Of a stretch of DNA of 64,000 nucleotides, positions 53,723 to 60,931 are shown one piece after another. The DNA lies in the NCBI GenBank assembly GCA_021646405.1, contig SOER01000007.1:1-64000 (forward strand), in the 5' to 3' direction. The DNA comes from Candidatus Loosdrechtia aerotolerans. Lineage in GTDB: Bacteria > Planctomycetota > Brocadiia > Brocadiales > Brocadiaceae. Below the pieces are notes generated by a model. That model did not search any database. It was not told the DNA's origin and saw only the letters and a list, made by a program, of their open reading frames with translations. The position numbers and the translations under genes are program-made. Position 1 is the stretch's first letter; each line of letters opens with the position of its first letter.

Positions 53723-54136
53723 ATGATAAAACCACGGGTATTACTGGTAGATGATGATAAAAATACACTGAATGGACTCGTAAAGTTATTAACACATGAC
53801 GGATATCCCGTCTACGGTGTTCTATCAGGGTACGAAGCGTTAAGCCTTTTCTCTAAAAAACGGTTTAATATCGTTATAACGGACTTGAAGTTACCAGGGT
53901 TGGGAGGTATGTCTTTAATTCAAGAAATAAAAAAAAGGAATATCTATGTGGCAATTGTGGTTATTACAGCCTATAGTTCTGTGAAAACAGCCATAGAAGC
54001 TATACAATGTGGAGCAGATGAATACTTAACAAAACCGATAGACATTAAAGAGTTGGAATCGGTAATCGAAAGGTTGTGGAAAAGACAACGGTTAGTTTCG
54101 CAAAATCAGCTTTTAAAAGAAGGGTCAAAAGAATAA
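53723..54136 (+). CDS. Stand-alone response regulator receiver
   Basis: 137 residues, one CheY-like receiver with VLLVDDDKNTLNGL, acceptor Asp in IVITDLKLPGLGG and LTKPIDIKEL, ending in a helix (ERLWKRQRLVSQNQLLKEG). It is collinear with the receiver of the 50946 regulator, about two-thirds to three-quarters identical by eye, and stops where that protein enters its AAA+ domain. So it is a partial duplication that lost the output domains. It could compete for phosphate from the PAS kinase. Confidence 0.88.
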   Translation: MIKPRVLLVDDDKNTLNGLVKLLTHDGYPVYGVLSGYEALSLFSKKRFNIVITDLKLPGLGGMSLIQEIKKRNIYVAIVVITAYSSVKTAIEAIQCGADEYLTKPIDIKELESVIERLWKRQRLVSQNQLLKEGSKE

Positions 54137-54267
54137 GGAGAAACCTCCCGGGTCCTCCTCATTCTCTCCTGTTTTCTTATGCATTCTTTTCTAAAACTTA
54201 CCTGTTTGCCGTACATTTTTTCATTTCATAACAATTAAGTACCTGTACATAAATATTTGCATATTGA

Positions 54268-54311
54268 AACTCCCCGGTAATACAAATGTACAAAAATTTG
54301 TGGTCAGGTAC
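54268..54311. repeat. 44-bp dispersed repeat, copy 2
   Basis: The last 24 bases are identical to 309-332 and the 20 bases before them are a diverged match to 289-308. It lies in a 361-base gene-free gap between the receiver and the secreted protein at 54498. No transposase is next to it. Confidence 0.6.
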
Positions 54312-54445
54312 CTAACCATACCTTGGCCTTATACCTGCATTTCTCTTTATTTTTTGTTTGATATAAAATTTGTACGTGTTAAACTAGTTCTTATTATGTA
54401 CTCAAGAGGCTTTGTCTTTTATGAATCAAACTCAAATTCAAGGGT

Positions 54446-54474
54446 TTGAGTTATTACCAGGACTGGAATAGAAT
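54446..54474 (+). promoter_or_regulatory. Candidate promoter for the 54498 gene
   Basis: TTGAGT (54446-54451), 17-base spacer, TAGAAT (54469-54474), giving a very short leader before the ATG at 54498. TAGGAA near 54484 may serve as ribosome binding site. Confidence 0.4.
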
Positions 54475-54497
54475 GCTTGCTGTAGGAAATCTATTCA

Positions 54498-55490
54498 ATG
54501 AGGCAATGTAAAACTGTTGGACCCGCTCTATTGTTTTTACTCACCTGCTTCTGTATAACGACATATGCAGATACAGCAATTTTAGCAAACAGTAAGCAAA
54601 GTATTGATCTTACCGTAATAGCTGTCGCCGATGAATATATAGAGGCAGTAATTTTAAAAAAAGATATAAGATCATTAAATATGCAGTTTTCTGACACTCT
54701 TGGCTACCCGGATGTGATGTTTCTCAAGGTTCCGGAGGTGGTTATCGAGTGCAAAGTTAAAGATATTTCTGAAGATTGCATACAAGTCTTTATTCCCGCC
54801 TCGTTAATCTCTTCTCTTAAAACCCCTTCTTTTTCTGATGATAAACGGGTTGATGCAGCTTTGGATGAAACAGAAAAAGAGCCAGAAACAACGATAGATG
54901 ATGAACGTGATGAAGACAAAAGACAGGAGCAATTGACATTAAAACAAGAATCAGAAATCAATATTTCCCGCATACATGAAGAATTTAGGAAAGGGGCAAT
55001 TGTTGATCAAATTCGGACTGTTCCTCCAGAAAATGCAAATACGGAAAAACAATATAGATTAAAGATCATAAGGATAAAAGAAGCGAGAAATAGCTTAGAA
55101 AAAGTGGTAGAATTAAATGAAGAAGATGTACAAAAAGAGAATACCGCTTTCCCAAATGATATTCGACTTGGTAGTATTGAAGGAAAAATACTACAGAATG
55201 GAACTCCCCTTGTAGATTGTCAGGTGAAATTGCAATTGCTGGAAAAGGTTGGCCTTATATCAAAAGGTTATCGCCCGGTAGAAGGAGCTGTAGCGTTTGA
55301 GGCTGCTACTGATCAGAACGGAATCTATTGTTTTATGGATATGCCCACGGGTTTATATAAGATATACTGGAGGCCGTCTTCGGAAAGCGAGTGGATTAGC
55401 CGTTTCAAAATGGAACCGGATGTTACGGTAAAACCAGGCAGATTAACAAACTCAAAAACTATCGAGACGTTAAAGAGAACGCTAAACTAA
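54498..55490 (+). CDS. Secreted protein with C-terminal carboxypeptidase-regulatory-like domain
   Basis: 330 residues. A signal peptide (about 1-25, PALLFLLTCFCITTYADT) directs export. The middle (100-215) is highly charged and mostly helical, with few hydrophobics. The C-terminus (about 225-320) looks like a transthyretin-like/CarboxypepD_reg domain: LGSIEGKILQNGTPLVDCQV, DQNGIYCFMDMPTGLYKIYW. No catalytic residues. It may bind a periplasmic partner. It is upstream of the cytochrome block on the same strand, separated by 513 bases that contain a promoter, so probably a separate unit. Confidence 0.6.
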   Translation: MRQCKTVGPALLFLLTCFCITTYADTAILANSKQSIDLTVIAVADEYIEAVILKKDIRSLNMQFSDTLGYPDVMFLKVPEVVIECKVKDISEDCIQVFIPASLISSLKTPSFSDDKRVDAALDETEKEPETTIDDERDEDKRQEQLTLKQESEINISRIHEEFRKGAIVDQIRTVPPENANTEKQYRLKIIRIKEARNSLEKVVELNEEDVQKENTAFPNDIRLGSIEGKILQNGTPLVDCQVKLQLLEKVGLISKGYRPVEGAVAFEAATDQNGIYCFMDMPTGLYKIYWRPSSESEWISRFKMEPDVTVKPGRLTNSKTIETLKRTLN

Positions 55491-55886
55491 TTCCTAAATA
55501 GCGTTTAACGATATCCACCTGCTAACTTTCAAAGATTTTATACATCTGCTATTTCCCGCTCACGGTAATAAACAGTGAGCAAACAGCCTGCTAGAGTAAT
55601 TTGCATTTCTTCGCATATTTAGTGTACTTAAATAATTCTGTAATGCTAAATATGAAACTACTATTTCAATCCTGAAATTCACGAGGGGTATATTACGGTT
55701 TATAAGATGTTTTTGTTTTAAACAGGTATTTGTTTAAGTGTTTATTTAATTAAAACTTAAGTGTTTTTTTTTGCTTTTTGATTTTTTTAAATAAAAAGGA
55801 ACGGATATTGTTCGTTTTTAGGCTGTTGTGCGATAATTGTGAAATAAGTTTTACTTTACAAACTTCTAAGGCATATTAAATTATAT

Positions 55887-55915
55887 TTGACAAATTTCAT
55901 ATACAAATATATGAT
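55887..55915 (+). promoter_or_regulatory. Strong candidate promoter for the cytochrome block
   Basis: TTGACA (55887-55892), exactly 17-base spacer, TATGAT (55910-55915). The first gene starts at 56004, giving a leader of about 80 bases. The 513-base gap around it is AT-rich and holds no gene; CCGCTCACGG...near 55555-55578 includes an inexact CTCAC/GTGAG stem. Confidence 0.65.
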
Positions 55916-56003
55916 AGCTATTTTTGGCTTAAGTAGGCATTAGAGTGTATTGGTTTAGAATTTTAGAATCCATAGTAACTTTTGTAGATGAAGATGGAGG
56001 TTT

Positions 56004-56762
56004 ATGATGGCGAAAAGTTTGCGGTTGATGCTCATCGGTGGTATGGCAATTAGCGTTTTGTGCGGTGTATCGGGGTTAAGCCATACAACAATGGCTGCAG
56101 GTAAAAAAACACCATATAAAGAGATTGAAGTGAGTGATGGTGGTACGATTACCGGAAGCGTAACATTTGATGGTGATGTTCCAGAGGTAAAAATACTGAG
56201 GATTGATAAAGATGAGCAGACATGTGGTCATGATAATAAGCAGTCAGAGCAATTGGTAATTAATGAGGGGTCTAAAGGCATCCAGTATGCAGTTGTTTCT
56301 CTCGTTGATATTCCTGCTGGCAAGAAGGCTGAGGCGACAGCGGCTGTGCTGGATCAGAAGGAATGTGTATTTGTACCTCATGTACTTGCAGTATCAGCGG
56401 GAAGCAGTGTCGATCTGTTAAATAGTGACGATGTAATGCATAATCTGCATTCCTGGTCTATCAGAAATCCAGCTTTCAATGAAGGTGTGTCCGGTGGTGG
56501 AAAATTAACAAAGAAATTTGATATTCCGGAGATCGTAAAGATAACGTGTGATGTACACAAGTGGATGAGTGCTTTTATTAAAGTGGAACCAAACCCGTAC
56601 TTTGCGGTTACCGATGAGAATGGTCGTTTTAAGATCGAAAATGTACCGGCAGGCTCTTATAAGATTGCAGCATGGCAGGAAAAGCTTGGGAAGAAAAAAA
56701 GTGAGGTTGTTGTGAAACCGAATGAAGAGACTGTGGTAGATTTTGTCTATGAAAAGAAATAA
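56004..56762 (+). CDS. Periplasmic cupredoxin-like protein with regulatory-like domain
   Basis: 252 residues. A signal peptide (about 1-32, ending TTMAAG) is followed by a beta-rich region GGTITGSVTFDGDVPEV, then a cupredoxin-like part with possible copper ligands His146/His149 (DDVMHNLHSW), Cys182, His185 and Met188 (TCDVHKWM). The C-terminus is a carboxypeptidase-regulatory-like fold (DENGRFKIENVPAGSYKIAAW). Related proteins have been annotated as methylamine-utilisation-like or plastocyanin-domain proteins. It is the first gene of the block, 52 bases before the bd-like subunit, so a role in electron transfer is likely but the redox partner is unknown. Confidence 0.75.
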   Translation: MMAKSLRLMLIGGMAISVLCGVSGLSHTTMAAGKKTPYKEIEVSDGGTITGSVTFDGDVPEVKILRIDKDEQTCGHDNKQSEQLVINEGSKGIQYAVVSLVDIPAGKKAEATAAVLDQKECVFVPHVLAVSAGSSVDLLNSDDVMHNLHSWSIRNPAFNEGVSGGGKLTKKFDIPEIVKITCDVHKWMSAFIKVEPNPYFAVTDENGRFKIENVPAGSYKIAAWQEKLGKKKSEVVVKPNEETVVDFVYEKK

Positions 56763-56814
56763 CAGGAATCATATAGGGTATGGATTGTGTAAATTACTTG
56801 TTTGAAAAGGCGCA

Positions 56815-58971
56815 TTGATAATGAATAAATCTAAGATATTACTACGGTTAACAAAAAGAAATATTGTTGTTGCACTTGTGCTTATCATATCAATCTGTGC
56901 ATCTTTTTCACTTACGCATAAGGCATTTGCAACTGAAGTGGAATCGGGTGTGGAATTGCCACAGTTTGATACCGACCAGCCATCAGATACTTCACAAGCA
57001 TCGGAAGGATCGCAAGCGGAAGATGCCGGAGCTTTGGCTGCCGCAGAGGAGGAAGAGTTAGAACCTGTTCAATACAGATCATTTTTTGGACTTGATTCTC
57101 GTGTTGTGGTCTGGATCGTTTCTGAATTGCATCTCATGTTTGCTGCTTTTGTGCTTGGTGTTCCGATTTTTGCGGTGATCGTTGAGATTGTTGGCTTTAA
57201 AGGCGGAGATATCAAGTATGATAAAATGGCAAAAGAGTTTACTAAGCTTTTGTCTGCAGCGTTTGCTACAACTGCATCGCTCGGTGGTTTGCTTGCGTTC
57301 TGTCTGTTTGGGCTTTATCCTGAATTTATGAGCCATATGACAAATGTCTTTGCACCAACCATGTACGTATATGCCTTAATGTTCTTTGGTGAGGCATTTA
57401 CACTCTATGCGTATTACTACTCCTGGGATATACTGAAGGGTTCTGCTAGTAAGAAATGGTTTCATATCTCACTTGGTGTGTTACTTAACCTCTTTGGTAC
57501 CGCACTTATGTTCACCACAAACTCATGGGCAACATATATGATGAGCCCTTCTGGCATTGTACCAACCACAGGCAGGGTTTTAAGCCTGTATGATGCTTTT
57601 TACAATTTACTTTGGATGCCTGTAAATATTCACAGGTTAATTGCAAATGTGTGTTTTGGTGGTTTTATTGTAGGGGCATATGCAGCGGTAAAATTTTTAG
57701 GTTCGAGGACGGAAGAAGAAAGGGCTCACTACGATTGGATGGGTTATGTTGGTAATTTTATCGGAATAGGTGCTTTGATTCCTTTACCGTTTGCAGGGTA
57801 CTGGCTGGGGCGCGAGGTGTATAGTGCGAGCCCAGTAATGGGGAATATTATGATGGGCGGTGCCTTCTCATGGACATTTATCATTCAGGCTATTCTGATC
57901 GGTATGCTTTTCATTGGTGCGAATTATTATTTGTGGCTCGGGATGGGGAGGATCAAGGGTTCTGAGAGGTATACAAAATTTATCAAGTATCTTGTTTTTA
58001 TAATCTTCGCATGTTTTGCTGTTTGGTTAACCCCTCATAATTTGCCATTAAGTGGTGAAGAGAGGGCAATGATTGGCGAGCAGTACCATCCGTTCTCCAA
58101 ATATTTTGGAGTAATGGCAGCAAAGAATGCCGTTGTGAATATGATTATTTTAGCAACCTTCTTTTCATTCTTGATCTATCGCCGCAGCAATAAAGGCGAG
58201 ACGGTGCCATTTGCAGAGCAGGGGAAGGCTGGTAAGGTTGGTATATTTTCAGCATTGATATTTTGCTTGCTGATGTTAGTTTCATATGCGGTATCGCTTA
58301 ACTTTGTCGATATAGATGCCAATATGAAGCCCTTTGTGAAGCCTTTGATATTTTCGCTCTACATTCAGACATTTGCAGTATGTGTTACCACCTTTTTAAC
58401 TTTTAAGGATAAAGGTAAACTGGCTCAAATGCTATTATTTGCGGTAACAGCAAGTATCGCGGTGTTGTATTTTTGGTACTATGGATTCCAGGTTATGGAG
58501 AAGGCAAATCTGGTATTGCGATATCTGTCTGTAACACAGGTTTCCATCGTAATGAGCTGTTTAATTATGAACGCTGTGATAGATGTCTTTATGTTTCGTA
58601 AAGCAAAGGTGGTTGGAGGTATTGTATGGGGCAAGATGCCTGTGAGGTCCCAATATGCGTTGATTCTCTTATGTGTTGTTATTGTTATTCTCATGGGCCT
58701 TATGGGCTTTATACGCTCCGGTTTACGCATGGATTGGCATATCTATGGTGTATTGCAGGATACATCTCAGTGGGCATATACTCCAACGCTATCGTTTATG
58801 GGGCGTATAGTCGGTGTCATTGTTGCTCTCTTCCTTGGTCTGGTTGCCTTCGTATTTTGGCTGGCAAATTTAGGTGAAAGAAAAGCGAAGGAAAAGGTTG
58901 CTGAGTATGGATATGAGACTGAGACAGAGCCGAAAGGTGTGTTAGCGGCAGGGTGTAAGGATGTTCGCTGA
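56815..58971 (+). CDS. Cytochrome bd-like subunit I (CydA-like), enlarged form
   Basis: 718 residues; classical CydA is about 470-520. An N-terminal hydrophobic segment (19-40) ends in KAFATEV and leads into an acidic Ser/Glu-rich linker up to about 85. The CydA core then starts: His106 in SELHLMFAAFVLG (cf. heme-ligand His19 of E. coli), Glu193 in FFGEAFTLYAYYY, SWATYMMSPSG, His273 in VNIHRLIANVCFGG (cf. His186), and WLTPHNLP. The C-terminal 200 residues add further membrane segments and RSGLRMDWHIYGVL. No CydB follows; c-type cytochrome genes do. Quinol or c-type heme as electron donor cannot be decided. Confidence 0.85.
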   Translation: MIMNKSKILLRLTKRNIVVALVLIISICASFSLTHKAFATEVESGVELPQFDTDQPSDTSQASEGSQAEDAGALAAAEEEELEPVQYRSFFGLDSRVVVWIVSELHLMFAAFVLGVPIFAVIVEIVGFKGGDIKYDKMAKEFTKLLSAAFATTASLGGLLAFCLFGLYPEFMSHMTNVFAPTMYVYALMFFGEAFTLYAYYYSWDILKGSASKKWFHISLGVLLNLFGTALMFTTNSWATYMMSPSGIVPTTGRVLSLYDAFYNLLWMPVNIHRLIANVCFGGFIVGAYAAVKFLGSRTEEERAHYDWMGYVGNFIGIGALIPLPFAGYWLGREVYSASPVMGNIMMGGAFSWTFIIQAILIGMLFIGANYYLWLGMGRIKGSERYTKFIKYLVFIIFACFAVWLTPHNLPLSGEERAMIGEQYHPFSKYFGVMAAKNAVVNMIILATFFSFLIYRRSNKGETVPFAEQGKAGKVGIFSALIFCLLMLVSYAVSLNFVDIDANMKPFVKPLIFSLYIQTFAVCVTTFLTFKDKGKLAQMLLFAVTASIAVLYFWYYGFQVMEKANLVLRYLSVTQVSIVMSCLIMNAVIDVFMFRKAKVVGGIVWGKMPVRSQYALILLCVVIVILMGLMGFIRSGLRMDWHIYGVLQDTSQWAYTPTLSFMGRIVGVIVALFLGLVAFVFWLANLGERKAKEKVAEYGYETETEPKGVLAAGCKDVR

Positions 58972-59082
58972 ATTTTTAAAAAACCGTGGTAATGTAAATA
59001 GTGTGAGGCAAAAGACTGAGATTGTAAAGTTGTAATCGGGTTAAAATCTTAAGATTGTAAAATGAGAGCGTAGAGAAAACTT

Positions 59083-60033
59083 ATGAATAAAAGCATGTTA
59101 AAAATTACGGCTTTTGGAGTTGCGGTTATAGGATTCTATATCTATATCACGATGTATGTTGCTGATCTTTCTGGGTCAGGCGGAGGCGGTCCTGTCACAG
59201 GTGTTAGCCCAGAAGCCGGTGAGGAGATATTCTGGGGTGATGGGCAATGCAGCACTTGTCATAAAGTAGGCTCGTCCGGAAGTGCTACGAGAGGTCCCGA
59301 CCAAGAGGGCCTGGCGATCCGTGCAGATGAACGTGCGAAGGAGTTAGGTTTACCGTCGGGCCTTGATTATCTTGTAGAATCAATTGTTGAACCTGACAAA
59401 TATATCGTGAAAGGGTATGATAAAATCATGCCTAAGGTCTATGATCCGCCCATTGTGTTATCCCGTGAAAAGATTTTGGCAGTGATTGCATACCTCCAAA
59501 CGTTGGGTGGAGAGCCGGATATCGATGCAATCATGAAGTTTAAAGATAAGATACCTGAAGCCTCGAAAAAGAAGGTAAAGCCATGGGTTCCGCCAATCGT
59601 GGTTGACGCAAAAGAAGGAGAGAAGATATTTTTTGATGAATCACGGTCTGTTACCTGTGGTAAATGCCATGTCGTAAACGGAAGAGGTAACAAGGTAGGT
59701 CCGGAACTTACCGGTATTGGTGCAATCCAAACACCTGAATACTTTATAGAATCAATCCTGGAACCAAGTGCAAAGATTGTAACAGGGTATGAAACTATGT
59801 ATGTGATAACGGTGGACGGTATTCCATACAATGGGTTAATTAAGAGTGATACAGAAGAAGAACTGGTATTGCTGGCGGAGGAAAGTGGTGAAATCGAAGA
59901 AGTTGTTATTCCAAAGGATGAGATTGAGGTGATGAAGAAACAAGAGGTGTCGATTATGCCGGGCAATATTCGTGAGCTTCTCAGTGTCCAGGATTTTTAT
60001 GGGATTATATCCTTTTTGCAAAGTCTAAAATAA
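59083..60033 (+). CDS. Membrane-anchored diheme cytochrome c with TIGR02603-type domain
   Basis: 316 residues. One N-terminal membrane anchor (about 7-27), then heme sites C56-S-T-C59-H60 and C192-G-K-C195-H196. The second half (GPELTGIGAIQTPEYFIESI, LEPSAKIVTGYETMYVITVDG, EVSIMPGNIRELLS) matches the planctomycete-type putative heme-binding domain TIGR02603. The protein faces the periplasm (or the equivalent compartment) and should carry electrons to or from the bd-like subunit 111 bases upstream. It lies on the same strand as the rest of the block. Confidence 0.9.
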   Translation: MNKSMLKITAFGVAVIGFYIYITMYVADLSGSGGGGPVTGVSPEAGEEIFWGDGQCSTCHKVGSSGSATRGPDQEGLAIRADERAKELGLPSGLDYLVESIVEPDKYIVKGYDKIMPKVYDPPIVLSREKILAVIAYLQTLGGEPDIDAIMKFKDKIPEASKKKVKPWVPPIVVDAKEGEKIFFDESRSVTCGKCHVVNGRGNKVGPELTGIGAIQTPEYFIESILEPSAKIVTGYETMYVITVDGIPYNGLIKSDTEEELVLLAEESGEIEEVVIPKDEIEVMKKQEVSIMPGNIRELLSVQDFYGIISFLQSLK

Positions 60034-60080
60034 GTCAGAGATGTCGTTTAGCGGAGAAATCAATAGTTAGGAGTGTATGA

Positions 60081-60851
60081 ATGGTTAATAAACGTCGTAC
60101 ATATTTGATGATATGGGTTATTTTTGCGGTAATTTGTCTATTCTTGTTTCTCAAATATGCTTCGCCTAAAGTGTTTCAGATATTGATGGCAAAGGGTCAC
60201 CCTATGCCTACACCAAGCACACTAATGATGTGGTATATGATCATGGGGGTGCTGGCAGGCCTTGTTTATGCTACAACCAGTAACCAGAAATTTGTTGATT
60301 TTTTGAGTTTCCTGTTACCTGATCGTGGTCCTGTGATTAAATCTTTACTTCAAAAGGTGCTGTTTGTATCTTTCCCTGTGCTTGTCGGCTGGTTTGTATA
60401 TTCGTGGTCGCTTCCCGGTGCTGCTTCACCTGTTGAATTAAGAATTCAGCATCCAACACTACCACAAAACTACGAAAAACTTGAGAATCCGTTTCGCCAT
60501 GAAGATGCTGAAACCCAGAGGTTATGTATCGAGGAAGGAAAAATTCTTTTTCAGACGTATTGTCGTCCGTGCCATGGTTCAAAAGCAGATGGCAACGGTC
60601 CGTTTGCTAACGCATTTCGGTTAAGGCCGATCAACTTCCAGGACCCCGGTACCATTGCAACGGTAGTAGATAATTATCTCTTTTGGCGAATTAAAGAAGG
60701 TGCTCCTGGTCTTCCTTCCGAATCAACGCCGTGGGATTCTGCTATGCCTTCATGGAAAGATGATTTAAAGGATGATGAGATCTGGAAGATTATCATGGGT
60801 GAGTATGATACCGCCGGGGTAATGCCAAGACAAAGAGAGAAACTCGAATAG
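60081..60851 (+). CDS. Membrane-bound monoheme cytochrome c
   Basis: 256 residues. Three hydrophobic segments (about 9-28, 47-64 and 92-112) anchor a C-terminal cytochrome c domain with C161-R-P-C164-H165 in YCRPCHGSKADGNGPFANAF and a likely Met ligand in DSAMPSWKDDL near the end. The region before the heme (QHPTLPQNYEKLENPFRHED) resembles the linker of anammox and Nitrospira respiratory cytochromes. It starts 47 bases after the diheme gene. Role in the same complex is inferred from context. Confidence 0.88.
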   Translation: MVNKRRTYLMIWVIFAVICLFLFLKYASPKVFQILMAKGHPMPTPSTLMMWYMIMGVLAGLVYATTSNQKFVDFLSFLLPDRGPVIKSLLQKVLFVSFPVLVGWFVYSWSLPGAASPVELRIQHPTLPQNYEKLENPFRHEDAETQRLCIEEGKILFQTYCRPCHGSKADGNGPFANAFRLRPINFQDPGTIATVVDNYLFWRIKEGAPGLPSESTPWDSAMPSWKDDLKDDEIWKIIMGEYDTAGVMPRQREKLE

Positions 60852-60931
60852 GTATTATTGAAAGCAGTTTCAATGAAACAGTTATTGGTGATTAATTTGA
60901 GAACAGTAATGGAAGAAGAGCAAGTGAGACT

